Positions 52,194 to 64,000 of a stretch of 64,000 bases of DNA are shown here, in pieces (positions within the stretch are counted from its first letter, which is position 1; each line of letters opens with the position of its first letter). The notes under the pieces were generated by a model. That model did no database searches. It saw only the letters and a program-made list of their open reading frames with translations, and was not told the origin of the DNA. This DNA is from Tetranychus cinnabarinus (taxonomy: Eukaryota > Arthropoda > Arachnida > Trombidiformes > Tetranychidae). Location of the stretch: the NCBI GenBank assembly GCA_022266195.1, contig WHVY01000003.1, forward strand, positions 9,176,001 to 9,240,000, in the 5' to 3' direction. The translations under genes and the position numbers were made by a program.

Positions 52194-54744
52194 TTAATGA
52201 TTGTTGAATCCATTTTCCATGGGAAACTGATCAGCAACAGTCTTGATTTCATTCCAAGAAAATTTTATATCTTCCAGTTCAGTATGGCGAGAGCAAACAA
52301 CAAATCGAAGAGTGTAACGGCCATTTATGCTACATGGAGATATGTGTATTTTCCTTCGCTCATTTATTGCTTTAGCATACTTCTTATTCAGTTCATCGGA
52401 ACCCTGTTCATAATGAAAGTTCAATTATTAGGAAAATGATGAGAACCAATATAATGTCTAACTTACCTTTAACCTAAAAGTGACCAAACCAAGTACAACA
52501 GGTTGTTCAATTTGAAACCTTGGATCAGTTTGGAGCATCACTTTAAATTCAGAAGCCAACCTTACATGCTATGGATTTAAAGATTGAAAAATAATTAGCT
52601 AATGTGATTAATAAATCAGTTAAAAAATGTAAATACTTTTCTTATAAATTGTTGTAACCCATTGAGTCCATAAAGTCGGAAAACGAACCACATTTTCAAT
52701 GAACGGAATCGACGACCCAATGCTATTTGCAAATGCTATTTGTTCAAATAAAAGGTTAAAAAAATGTCAGACTCTAGATTGTATTAAAAAAATTAAAGTT
52801 GATTCATACCCGAAAATCGTGGATTTGCCCTTGTTTATCATATTTCAAGTAAACTGGATCAACATTGAAAGCATCGCTAATCAAATTTAAATTTTTAACC
52901 CTGAAATAATGTCAATCCAAATTGGATATGTTAGTATTTAAATTAATAATTTTGAATAATGATACAAACCATAAAGCAGAACAATCAGAGTTAACTAACA
53001 GCCATTTGTGTGGATTCATATTGAAGGAATCAGCTTTCTAATAAAATCAAAGTAAGAGTTGGTTACAAGAGCGAAGTGAATTTAATTCTGGGAACTTGAA
53101 TTATAAAAGTTCACAGTTTATTAGGAAAAAAGTGCGATAATTAAGTAAACTTACATCAACTCCATTGAGATAATGGCGATATTCAGGACAGATAAAAGCT
53201 GAACCGGCATAAGCTGCATCGATATGTAGCCAAATATCTTCCTTTTGACCTGATGATTGAATTTAAAATTGCCATGAGAATGAAGGAGTTAAAGGATAAA
53301 GAGATATTTACTCACATATTTGGCCAATTTCAATGATATTATCAAATGCACAGCTATTAGTTGTTCCTAATGAGGCAGCAACAAAGAATGGGATCAATCC
53401 TTTTTCCCTGTCGTCTTTTATTGCCCTTTCCAGTGTCTCTCCGCGCAAAGAAAGATTCGTGTCTGGATCTAGACTGCGAATTTTCACTGCACTTAATAAG
53501 GCAGCCTTTTCTACCGATGAATGGGCTTGAGTTGAACAATAAGCGACTAACTTGTTCAAAGGTGATTTGTTTTTTGGTGAAGAAGAGGAAGAGTATTTTG
53601 TTATCGCTCTACTTCGAGCTGCCAGCATACAGATTAAAGTAGATTCACTTGCAGCCTCTTGAATCACTCCACCGCCTTTTCCATGAGAGGAAAAGAGAAA
53701 CTCAGATGGTAAATGAAGCATTTTACCAAGCCAATCCATCATGGACATTTCCAGCTCAGTACAAATCGGACTTGAAATCTAATTGAATTGTTTAAGGGAT
53801 TCAAATGATTTGCACAATTGTTTATTGAGGTGACTTACCCAACTAAAGCCTACACAGCCCAAAGCTCCACTTAACATATCGGCTAAAATGGCTGGATAAG
53901 AGCTGGCTGTTGGAAAATAAGCGTGAAATCGAGGCGAATGCCAGTGTGTCATCTGTGAAATGGTCAAAGTAACAAATTTAAAATCTTATTTAGTGTCAAA
54001 TGAGAATGGATTGAACAAGTTGGATAAATTTGCATTTGTGATTAGCATTGAAAATGATGAATTTAGTTTTGATTTTATTTTAGCAAATTTACCCTTTCAA
54101 GTTTCAAGCGACCTTTAAATATCTTTTGCTCAGTCCTCATCTAATTTCAAATAATCTCATCACTGAATCATAACTGGTTGTTTTCCGTTTCAAATAGATG
54201 ATGATGATGAGCTGAATAAGCAAATTTTAAGCGTTTCTGGTTTCCTATTCCCAGTCCAACTACTTGTTTCACAATTAAATTGTTAACTGATCAGAAGATT
54301 CCATTAATACTTCATCACCATGTAAGTGATTGTTTCTAACTTGTCATCACTTCTCACTTAATTACATGTTCTTGCCTCTGTTTCATCGTTTTATCTTAAT
54401 CCTTCTCATCGAGAAATCACGTTAACAGAATGATGAGAAAATTTGAACAACTTCAAATTTTGCAACAATCTGAACTTTGATTTGCTTGATTATATAAAAA
54501 ATTAAAGATTTGTTTTACCAATAACAAAATGGGTTTTACTCACCCCAGGCATAATTAACTTTTCAATATCATTGAACACGGATGTCCATGGTTCACCATT
54601 TTCTGGTGCTGACCCAGGCATTTGTTTCTCAAGAAAATATGGTTGAACGGCTGGCAAAACATCGCGATCTCGTATATTGTCATGATAATCACAAATATAA
54701 TCAACAAGTTGTTTGGCAGCTTCACGAAATTGTTTTGAATCCAT
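52194..54744 (-). CDS. Ddc: aromatic L-amino acid decarboxylase (PLP-dependent, DDC-like)
   Basis: Nine exons: 54744-54544, 53952-53839, 53778-53316, 53249-53155, 53037-52970, 52900-52810, 52735-52637, 52568-52467, 52403-52194. All junctions are in phase and the product is 480 residues, the typical group-II decarboxylase length. Landmarks: THWHSPRFHAYFPT, GFSWISSPICTELEM, GGVIQEAASESTL, AHSSVEKAAL with the ring-stacking His, LGTTNSCAFD, HIDAAYAGSAFICPEYR, and NPHKW with the PLP lysine K302. The segment NVDPVYLKYDKQG..DFR and TFRLKGSDELN are more DDC-like than histidine or tyrosine decarboxylase-like, so dopamine/serotonin synthesis is the best guess; substrate choice cannot be proved by eye. 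The usual HWQIPLGRRF reads HLQIALGRRF. The first intron is long (54543-53953, 591 bp), the others short. Confidence 0.93.
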
Positions 54745-56388
54745 CTTCACTAAAGCACAAAAGAATGGGAATTGGTCAGAAGATTAAATTTTGGTTTTAC
54801 TTTGGTTCCCAAAAAATGTTTCAACAAAAACACGTCTAGTTGTCGATACAAATCGATCTGAAGAAGAGTAATGTGACCAAACTAAGATGGAGACGAAGAC
54901 TCAGAATGTAAGTTACACAAAGATATTTATAAGTCGATTCGGTTGCGAAAAGGTGGAGTGAAAAACTTCCATAGAGAAATAGTCACATTTTGAATTGATG
55001 GTGTTAAAAATTATGATTATGACAGCGAAAAATTAATTTAGATTAGGAAAATCGAAGAGGCTGGATTTACCTTTTAAACTATGTGATTTATCGAAGGATT
55101 GCAACAGGTTCGATTAAATCAGTGATAATAAAAGCCAATTGACTTTGAAAAGGCCAAATTTGAATAAGAAGATGATAATCAAACTGATTAAAGATCAAGA
55201 TCAAGATGAAAAATTACAAGGAGTAAAAATACTGAGTCAATCAAAATAGAGCTTGGATTGAAAAAATTTCCGGTTAAAGTAAAACAAAAACATGAAAGTT
55301 TTCAAGATTTAACATGATTTAATCACTAAGCAGTTTTTAATTTTGAAAATAGAAGTGTTGAGGATTGTAAGATCTTTGTTTTTAATTATTGTTTAACTAT
55401 AGAATCTGTAATACAAAAATCAAACCTGTAATTTAATCAATAATGTAAGTGAAATTGGGCTTCAAAAAGTGTGCATCTAAATTCATTTATTTCAAATTTA
55501 CATGAAACCAAACAAACACTGTGATTCCTATTTTTTCATGTTGATCACCTAATTTCATGTATAATATTTGGTTTTATACTGAATAGGTTGGAATTGTAAG
55601 GCTAGAGTTAAAACACAAAATATTGTGCATTAAATGCCTATTGTTGGAACTGTTGGTAATATTTGCTTCCAAATATTTAGCTTTGATCATCAGTTTAGGC
55701 GAGATTTACTTGATGCAGTAAATACGATTCAATTGTTATTAAAAAGTGGACAGATATATCGAGTGATTTGTTATTCAAGATAAATTCATATCTCAACGAT
55801 AGACATTATTGGGTGAACATGAGCCTATCTATAATATGAATATGAAATATGAAACGCCTTTGGTACATTATTGATACAGAATGATCCAGGCCAATTACAG
55901 TCACTCTTTGACCAACTGTTGTGGGTATTTTTCATAATCTTTAACGACTGATTAATTTGGATTATTCTTGATGATTTCATTAGAGTGAAGACTTCTGTTT
56001 TGTTTTGTTTAAACTATCGGGTAAATTTTACATTGCTAGAAAATTAAATTTGATGTCATAATTTGTGGATAAAAATGGCTTTCCATCAAATGAAATCTCG
56101 TGATTTATATCCAGAGAAATATCAGTTACAATGGAAATGTTTTGATTTCAGTTGATACAGAAACGAATGGTACAATTTGAACTATTTGAATTCAGAGAAG
56201 AAGTTATTACAATTGAATTTTTTTAATACAAACAGTCTTAAAAGGACAAAAATATAAGAACAACGTGATGTCTTTTTTTATAAAAATTTTGTAATCAATA
56301 CTCTTTTCTTGTGTGGATCATGATGGAAAGTGACGATGCGATCTACAGGTGAATAACAGACGGGATAAGTGTTTATTGGATGTGGACA
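54745..56388. other. intergenic, no gene seen
   Basis: About 1.6 kb of AT-rich sequence between the decarboxylase start and the Atg4 stop. It should contain the decarboxylase promoter and the Atg4 3' UTR; nothing else is recognised. Confidence 0.55.
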
Positions 56389-58475
56389 TTAATCACCACT
56401 CAGTATTTCAAAATCTTCCTCCTCTGATTCTTTGACGAGATCTGTTGATTGTTTAGGTTGAGGGATTGCACCAGTATCATAATCATCTTGACTGTTGGCG
56501 GGATTTTCATTTGGGCTCAAATTGAGCATTTTATAAGGTCGTTCTTTAAATAATTCAAACAATGACTGTGGGACATTCTTAACAAGGAGACTGTGAATAA
56601 GAGTACACCAACTATCAAAATCTTCCTCGGATCGAAAATAGAAACACATGGCCATGGAAGGATCAAGTTGAGAAAATTCCAAACGAAAGGCATTATCATT
56701 GTGATAGGTAGAATCGTCGAACTCTAAATTTGTCAAATCTTCATCTGATTTAGTATCGATATCGACTAAAGGTTCTGGATCAACAGCATATTGCGTTGTG
56801 TGAGGGTCAAAATAGATCATCTCGTTACCAACACAACCAATGAAATGAAGAGCATGATTTGGTCGACCACCAATTATGCCCAGACTCTGAGGAAGGCGGA
56901 AAGAGTTTTTGATAGCATCATAATACAATTTATTGAATTCATTTAAACCCAATCGGACAGGAATAAAAAGTAAAAGATCACACCAAGATTTACTTGTAGA
57001 TGCTTCATCTTCAGACGGTTGATGGAGGGCAATAGCTTCTTTAATTGACTCTTTAATTTCATCTATAATCACTAAATTGTCACAGCAAATATGTACAGCC
57101 CATTTGTTCCATTTATCGTATTCTGAGAGTTTCCTATGGATAATTAAACAGCCAAAAAGAGAAATAAGAATGTATTAGTTGACAATATTCAATTGAATTG
57201 GATTTAAACTTGAAGGGTGAATTGAATTTTAGAGAGAAAAGATTAATCAAGTCAAATCATTATAAGTTAATTGCCTCTTTTTGATAACTCAATAGATGGT
57301 GTTGATTATTGTCCGTTTTTAATCTAAACTCTATTATTTTTGACCAATGAGGCTCATCCAGTCTTCACCGTTGATGGCAAACTTGAATAAACACCCTTTA
57401 AAACAAACGGATAAAGGATAACAGAAGGCGGATGAAAAAATCATTAATAAAATCAAAATATGTAACGATCAATTGCAATTATGATTAATTGAAGGGTTGA
57501 AAGAACTCCTCTCCAATCTGGTAGATTCTAAATTATCAACAACCATCTCTGATCAAAGAATACCGAAACTAAACGAGGATTAAGAAAATACAGGTAGATA
57601 ATGAGCAAGATAAAATTATAATGATAATGTATACCGTATAATCTAAAAGAAAATTCACCGAAAGAAAATGACCGAGTACGTTTTTATAGTGACTTACTTT
57701 AGTACTTGGCAAACTGTATTTGGTCCGAACCATGTACCAATAGCTTTACCCTCTGTCGCGCCCATTTGTGAAATTTGGTGAATTGAGTAAGGAGAAGCTT
57801 TCCTGTCTAGAAAAAGGCTTAAAATTTTCAAATATGTTTTGTAAGAACCATTTTCGATCATTTCCTTTTTATCTTTAGACCATCTCCACTGTCGACCGAG
57901 ATGTTTCAAGATCAAGGCTTGACTCAAAACCATTTGACCACAACGTAGCATACAGCCCCAGCCAAAATCGCTGCTTGGACCTGAACCATCAATCTTGGGG
58001 AAACCTTTTCTATAAGTGATCCAAAATTTTGAACGTATGTCATCTTTAATACCATCCATGTCATGAAGTGAACTATACTTTTCACCCAAAATCCATACTG
58101 GGTCGTTAGAAGGAACCAATTCGGTCATACCTCTCGTCTCGAAAACTAAATGAATAGAGAAAATATCACTGAATTATTTAGAAGAAAAGATTAAAAATTT
58201 GAGTTTTGCATTTCACACGAAATAATAAATAGCTGATGAATACTCACACACACACATACTCACAGAACAGGATTAAAAAAAGACAAACGATACTCACGTG
58301 AACTAGCTATCCCTTCTACGAAGTAAGTAGCCACTGATTGAGTGCAGTTGATTATATCTGGACATCGACCATCCATGATGAAACGAAAAACTATTAATGA
58401 TGAAGTTAAAAAAATAATTCCATAAACTATGTTGGGGTAAGAGGTTAACTGATCAATAACGTTGTGGATTGTCAT
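56389..58475 (-). CDS. Atg4: Atg4 cysteine protease, autophagy
   Basis: Three exons: 58475-58298, 58145-57698, 57133-56389, in phase to 456 residues. Atg4 trims Atg8/LC3 C-termini and later delipidates them in the cytosol. Landmarks: EPVWILG-like NDPVWILGEKYS, FWITYRKGFPKIDGSGPSSDFGWGCMLRCGQM with the catalytic Cys (C124), GRQWRW, ATEGKAIGTWFGPNTVCQVLK, LGIIGGRPNHALHFIG, and YFDPHTTQ with the catalytic Asp-His pair. The C-terminus EDFEILSGD matches the LIR motif (F-x-x-L) that binds Atg8. Exon 1 adds about 60 residues with a hydrophobic helix (NIVYGIIFLTSSLIVFRFIM) not usual in the family; starting at the Met at 58128 would give 391 residues, the usual length. Either start is possible. Confidence 0.93.
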
Positions 58476-59075
58476 TTAAACCCATTTGATAAATGGTAAA
58501 TAAATGGTAAACAAAATCAGCTGAAGGTATGTTGCATGATCGATACAATCGAAGCATAATCAAAAAATGATAATGATATAACTTTACTTTTAATCCATTC
58601 GTTAATCCAAAAAAATATATCAATTACTTAGCCAATTACCTCTCTTTTCTTTACCAAACAATCAGCAATTTTCAAATGAAAAATTAACCAACAAGATTAA
58701 CAAAAAAAAAGTCTCCACAAAGATCAAAATATTTTATAAAGGTCAACATTAACGAAATTGATATTACATAATTTATCATATTCAACCCATTGATTCCAAG
58801 GTATGGCTTTGAATGCTGATTTGCTAAATACATTAAATATAAGAAATGATCTTGTCCTAATCAAGATTACATGTCAAATGCATTTAAACTTGATCAATAA
58901 AAATAAAGATTCAAATTAGTAAGCCAATAATAATGTACAAAGTTTATTTAAAACTATATGATTGAACAAAGTATATATTTACTATAAGTTAATAGATATC
59001 AAAGGTATGATTAATTAAGGATAAATTCAAGTCTTTACAAAATAAATGAACTTTTGTGATTTGAGCTATCTATGG
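58476..59075. other. intergenic, no gene seen
   Basis: 600 bp between the Atg4 start and the Lon stop codon, AT-rich, presumably Atg4 promoter and Lon 3' UTR. Confidence 0.55.
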
Positions 59076-62000
59076 CTATTGAGAATCAGAAAACGCCAAT
59101 TTGAAAATTTCTTCGTAATTTTCAACAAAATGAACCTCAAGACCACTTTTAATGAAATCAGGTAAATCAGAGAAATCTTTACGATTCTCACTTGGTAAAA
59201 TTAGACAATTAACGTTCGCTCTTTTTGCTGCTACAGTTTTTTCTCTGATTCCTCCGACAGGTAAAACTTTACCTGTCAATGAAACCTCACCAGTCATAGC
59301 AAGATTATTACGGATTGGTTTATCAAGAGCTAAGGACAATAATGCTGTAACCATTGTACAGCCGGCGCTTGGTCCATCTTTAGGAGTTGCTCCTTCAGGA
59401 ACATGAAGATGTATATGAGCCTTATGCAGAAAATCGTTTTCTTTATCTATTCGAGAAATAAAACTACGAGCGACCGAATAAGCAATATCAGCTGATTCTT
59501 TCATAACATCACCTAAGTGTCCAGTCAATTTGATGGATCCAGTTGCTTTTTTATCGATCTTGTCTCCTTGTTTCTTTAATTGCCGATATAAAGAGGTTTC
59601 AATGTACAAAACAGAGCCTCCCATCGCTGTCCAAGCTAGACCCATAACAACGCCAGGAGGAGTTACCTCATATAGTCTATCTTGGGTAAAAATGGGTTTG
59701 CCAACAAAATCTTGTAAATTATTTGGATCAACTGTAACTTTGTCTGACTCTTTCTGCACTATTTTGAAAGCAGCTTTTCGCATAATCTAAACAAAAAAAA
59801 ATGAGAAAGCGAATATTAATAAAAAACTTAGAATTCATATTTTCTCATTTACCTTTTCTATATGCTTTTGAAGGTTTCGAACTCCGCTTTCCCGACAGTA
59901 AGAACGAATCAATGAATAAAGGACCTCTTTTGGGATATCTATACGTTCTTTGCCAACTCCGCATGATTCTTGGGCTTGAGGAATGAGATATTGCTATTGA
60001 AAGAAAGATAAGAGTTACATTTATCAGAGATCGAACTTAAAAAGATTAGTCTATGATGATAGATAATTACTTCAGCTATTGCAAGTTTCTCTTCAGCAAC
60101 ATAACCAGTTAATTCGATAATTTCCATTCTATCACGAAGAGGCTCAGGAATCGTATCCAGAACATTTGCTGTACATATGAAAAGGACTTTCGATAAATCA
60201 ACAGGAACATCTAGATAATGATCTAAGAAGTTAGCATTTTGCTCAGGGTCGAGTAACTCTAGAAGAGCTGATGATGGATCGCCTTGATAGCCACGGCCTA
60301 TTTTATCAATCTCGTCAATCAAAACCAAAGGATTTTCCGTCTTGGTTTTCTTTAAACATTGAATCATTTTACCAGGCATAGCACCGACATATGTACGACG
60401 ATGTCCTTTGATTTCAGCTACATCAGTCATTCCTCCGACACTGAATCTAAAGTACTTTAAAGAAGAAAGCAAAAAAAAGAAAGGTTTGAATAAAATGAGG
60501 TGAAAAATAATAAAGTTAAAATCATTAAAATGATTAACTTACTTCTCTGTTAAGAGCTCGAGCAATTGATTTAGCAATACTTGTTTTACCAACTCCAGGA
60601 GGTCCATGGAAACACAGAATTTTACCCTGAACTTTACCTCGGAGGTGACTAACAGCGATAAATTCGAGTATCCTTTTTTTCACTTCTTCCATACCATAAT
60701 GATCTTCTTCGAGAACTTGTTTGGCTCTTTCTAAATCAAAATTTTCAATACTGCTTTTACCCCATGGAAGATTAGTTAACCAATCAAGATAATTTCGAGT
60801 GACACTGAATTCTGATGAGTGATTGTCCAGAAGCGATAACTTGTTCAACTCTTCATCAATAACATCCATTACATGTTTTGGGACATCAAGATCTTTCAAT
60901 CGAGAACGAAATTTTTCTTCTAAATTGTCTTTGTCATCCTTTTCTAAACCTAATTCTTTTTTGATCAACTTCATCTGTTCGTGCAACATTTGACCCCGGT
61001 GTTCCTCTTTGACTTTTTTCTCGACTTCTTTACCAATTTTTTGTTGTAAATTACTAAGCTCTAATTCTTTCTTCAATAAATTGTATGCTGTTTCCAGACG
61101 TTTAGGGACATCCATCTCTTCTAAAACCTTCTGTAGTTCCTGTTGATCAGCTCCTGTTAGAGCAGCACCTAAGTCAGATAGATAATCTGGATTATCTACA
61201 ACTCTTTGACCTTGAAGCATTTGCGCTAACGTATAACGATAGAGAGGATTTAATTCAATAATTTCTCGGATAATCTTTCCAATTTCTTGAGTCAAATTTT
61301 TAAGTTCTTCTGTCATTGTGTACTTTTCTGGTACCATGTTTTCCACTTGAACCATCAAGACATTGCCTGTTTCAGCTTTATCTCCATTCTCACCCTCTAC
61401 TGGAAGCTTACGACGCGTACGTCTTTTTCTCAATTTATCACCATTTGTTTCGATATCTTCATGGACTTGCCGAACAATCTTAATTCGTCTGTGTGATTGT
61501 ACCACCATCTTTACTTTGTTACCGAGATCTTGAATTTCAACAATTTGGACAAAAGTACCTACAGGATAAACATCATCGAGACTGCTAACTGTTTCTGATT
61601 GACTATTTTCATCCTTGCGCAAAAATATTCCAGCATAAGGTTGATTTAATCTAACTTTACGTTTGATTAAAGCTGTCAACATAGGATCAGTGACATCAAT
61701 AATTTTCAAAAATTTAGGGAAAACTGGCGTTCCCTGTATGGCAATCAACGGAACATAAGGCCAATAATCAGGTATAACACTCGTTGCAAGAGTATTTGGC
61801 ACAGCCTCTGGCATCATAAGATCAGGTTCTTCAATTGCTTGATCCATATGATCTTTACTTGCAACACCGTCATCATCATCATCATCTCGTTTTGGAGGAT
61901 TACAAAAATTTCGCTTCGCTAGGACTAGCTGATTGGAGTTAGCGCCATTCAGGTTACCATTCAGGTTAGGTGAAGAATATGACCAACATGGCCTGTTGTT

Positions 62001-62144
62001 AATAACTGATGTTAATCTAATCAGTGATGCTGAAGAGAAGTTACGAGGTCGTGCATCAAGTAAAAATCTTCCTTCATTTCTCAAAGCAATTTTAAATAGA
62101 CGTAAACAAGCATGAGATTTGATTTTACTTAAATTTGAAATCAT
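59076..62144 (-). CDS. Lon: mitochondrial Lon protease
   Basis: Four exons: 62144-60543, 60454-60071, 59993-59853, 59786-59076, in phase to 945 residues (human homologue 959). It is an ATP-driven serine protease of the mitochondrial matrix that degrades damaged proteins. The N-terminus is Arg/Lys/Ser-rich without acids (a mitochondrial presequence), then the Lon N-domain starting near VPLIAIQGTPVFPKF, a long coiled-coil region, Walker A GPPGVGKT at 514-521, Walker B LVLIDEIDK, the arginine-finger region EPLRDRMEIIELTGY, and the protease domain with catalytic S849 (KDGPSAG) and K892 (GGIREK), 43 residues apart as in the family. All functional residues are present. The short acidic DDDDDDG run after the presequence resembles other animal Lon proteins. 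Confidence 0.97.
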
Positions 62145-63169
62145 GATGGAATTTAAAGAAAGTCAACAAAAGTCTGTAGGTCACCAAAAACGGTAGAAGC
62201 AATTAACACAATTCATTAAAATAATCAACAAAAATTTACTAAATTAATATCAAAACAATATAAAGTCAGTGTTGTGGTCGGTTTTACAGTAAATTTTCTC
62301 ACATGTTTTACTATGAAGTTTGTGTAACCAAGGTTACAACCAGATTTTCAGATGGCGCAACTAAAGACCATAAGCTTCATGTTAATCTATGAATAGGATT
62401 TGATTCAGACAATGTTCAGTTATATTTCGGAATAATTTTCTGAATATTTTAATTTCGATTGCTATTCATAAATGTTTGATGTCCGAATCACATTAATTGA
62501 ATCTAGGCAAGTTTAAGATAAAAATTTTAAAAACAGCTTTTTATTGTGTACATTGTAAATGAATTTTAAAATGATGATGCTTAAAAGAGTTATATCATTA
62601 GTAATTTTGATCATATTAAGCATTAGTATAAAAATTAGGGGCAGAGAGATCACAATCAATATTAATTAGTTTAAGTGGTGAGTATAATTGTAAGAAAAAA
62701 ACAGAGAATCCAAATATTTCAAAATATAGTTGAAGACAATCACTGACATGTTGATCTTAATAGTTGTCATCACTTTTGTTTCAGTAGATTGCTTGGAAAT
62801 AAAATCTGGGATTCTTGTTTATCGGGTTCCACATGAAGATTAGAGGAAACCATCTTATTGTCCATTTTGAAAGCCACTTGACTTTTAATTTTTCGTTTAC
62901 TTTTGATCCAAAAAGGAGTCGTTTTCACGAGGTTTCACCAAAATAGGAATCAATGAGAAGATGTAAATAAAATGAAAACTCTAAAAAATGTACAAATTGT
63001 ACAACAAAATATGATTTCTTATTGAAAGTTAATCAACGAAAAAAAACAATTTATAGTGATCTCTCAGCGATCTTACAAATTAAGGATTATTTTTAACATA
63101 GAAATAAAAAAAGCTTATAAAAATATTCAACCATTTAATTTTGCGGCATTTACTATACCAATGGTGCAT
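62145..63169. other. intergenic, no gene seen
   Basis: About 1 kb of AT-rich sequence between the Lon start codon and the transporter stop codon. It holds the Lon promoter and transporter 3' UTR; no other element recognised. Confidence 0.55.
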
Positions 63170-64000
63170 TCAATGCATTTGATCACATAAACGAGTCATG
63201 AACGTAATAAAAGCCTAAAGAATGACAATAAAAATTAGTTAAATCATGTCCAAAAGTAACAATATAATATTTGATGATTAACTACTTACCACGAAAAGAG
63301 TAATGCTTCCCATTAAAACAGTTGATAGTTGAAAACTGAAACATTGGGTAAAAATACCTCCAAATGCAGGTCCGATTGCTTCTCTGTTAAAATTAAATCA
63401 TGAATTGTTATTAGAAAGGTCAAGTATGACAAGTCAATGTTTACTAATATTAAGATTCAACTAGATTTTTGTCTCTAACATCCTTCTGCAATCAAGATAA
63501 TCAAAGATAGCTGAGTAGATTGAATAGATATTTCTAGATCTTACGTTTCAAAAATCATTTCTGAATGGTTATTCAATAATTTACCGAACCTATGCTGATA
63601 ATCAATTTCAAATATTTACTTTTCATTCTATATATTTGTAACGAAACTAACTGATTGCTAGGAACATTCTGTATCAATGAAAATCAATTTGATTGGAAAT
63701 GACAATTGAAATTTAATAGTTACCCTAGTGAAAAGACGGCAGTGTAAAGCGCAGCAACCAATGAGAAAGTTTGCAGATTACCAAATTTATCCACTTCAAC
63801 AGCATGTTCAATCAGTGCTTCAAATGATGGTATAAGCGTTAATGAATAAGCAATTCCCATGAAAACCATTGAAATGCAACTATTTTGTAAATTAACGTCA
63901 AAGGGAAGAAAGATTGGTGGACCAAGCGAGATGAGACTGCAACCACTGATTAAAAGTCCGATACTCATCAACGTATATTTATTAATTCTGGCCGAGATGA
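63170..64000 (-). CDS. major facilitator superfamily transporter, C-terminal exons (SLC18B1-like, partial)
   Basis: Three minus-strand exons: from beyond 64000 to 63724, then 63383-63290, then 63214-63170 with the stop codon. Phases agree. The visible ~139 residues contain hydrophobic helices and the motif FSLGEAIGPAFGGIF, which matches the gated helix of vesicular amine/polyamine-type MFS carriers (SLC18B1 group: ...G..GP..GG). Charge-rich loops between helices read EHAVEVDKFGNLQTF. The likely job is proton-coupled export or vesicular loading of an amine or similar small molecule; the substrate cannot be told. The N-terminal half is outside the window. Confidence 0.8.

Noticed and set aside
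53333..53642. Plus-strand and alternative-frame ORFs within the decarboxylase
   Set aside because: Shadows of exon 3, which carries the conserved decarboxylase sequence.
1..64000. tRNA, rRNA or CRISPR loci
   Set aside because: No cloverleaf with B-box-like sequence, no rRNA-like stretch and no regularly spaced repeats were recognised by eye; short RNA genes could still be missed.

Overview
The window looks like nuclear DNA of an arthropod, plausibly an acariform mite. It is AT-rich, its introns are mostly short (about 45-90 bp) with GT/AG ends, and its animal housekeeping and neuronal genes are collinear with arthropod or vertebrate homologues. The species cannot be fixed from sequence alone.

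Layout. 1-7606: minus-strand SK-type calcium-activated potassium channel; only the 5' exons lie here and everything left of 5311 is probably one large intron. 10100-21621: a complete minus-strand Ty3/Gypsy LTR retrotransposon (element A; 1033/1034-bp LTRs, TATT target duplication). 22577-24040: four-exon acid lipase (minus). 25524-36750: a second complete Ty3/Gypsy element (element B, plus; 541-bp LTRs, TAGT target duplication). 37079-38618: five-exon alpha/beta hydrolase (plus). 38797-39272: fold-back (MITE-like) element. 39965-41724: XK-related membrane protein (plus). 42050-42211: possible 53-aa membrane microprotein. 43088-43795: Maf-family nucleotide pyrophosphatase (minus). 45864-47637: phosphoglycerate kinase (minus). 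48735-49838: ceramide synthase (minus). 52194-54744: nine-exon aromatic amino acid decarboxylase (minus). 56389-58475: Atg4 (minus). 59076-62144: mitochondrial Lon protease (minus). 63170-64000: C-terminal exons of a major-facilitator transporter (minus, runs off the window).

The most interesting signal is in the two retrotransposons. Where an env gene would sit, each carries a homologous accessory protein: a RING-like cysteine cluster, then a TRAF/SIAH-type C-x4-C-x11-H-x3-C finger with identical spacing in both, then a 3'-5' exonuclease fold of the REXO4/ISG20 (DEDDh) kind. In element B all five catalytic residues are present. In element A the module is fused in frame to Gag-Pol and most catalytic residues are replaced. 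The elements use different primer tRNAs (Arg-like and Ala-like) and have unrelated LTRs. A retroelement-borne ubiquitin-ligase/exonuclease protein suggests a counter-defence role, for example against small-RNA silencing; that is inference. Element B also carries 13 distinct short hairpins (14 counting both LTRs) with a common 11-nt core and different but always self-complementary outer stems.

The host genes are single-copy metabolic, autophagy, mitochondrial and neuronal genes with no evident operon-like logic. Spliced models given here keep frame throughout and give proteins close to family length (PGK 415 aa, decarboxylase 480 aa, Lon 945 aa, lipase 422 aa).
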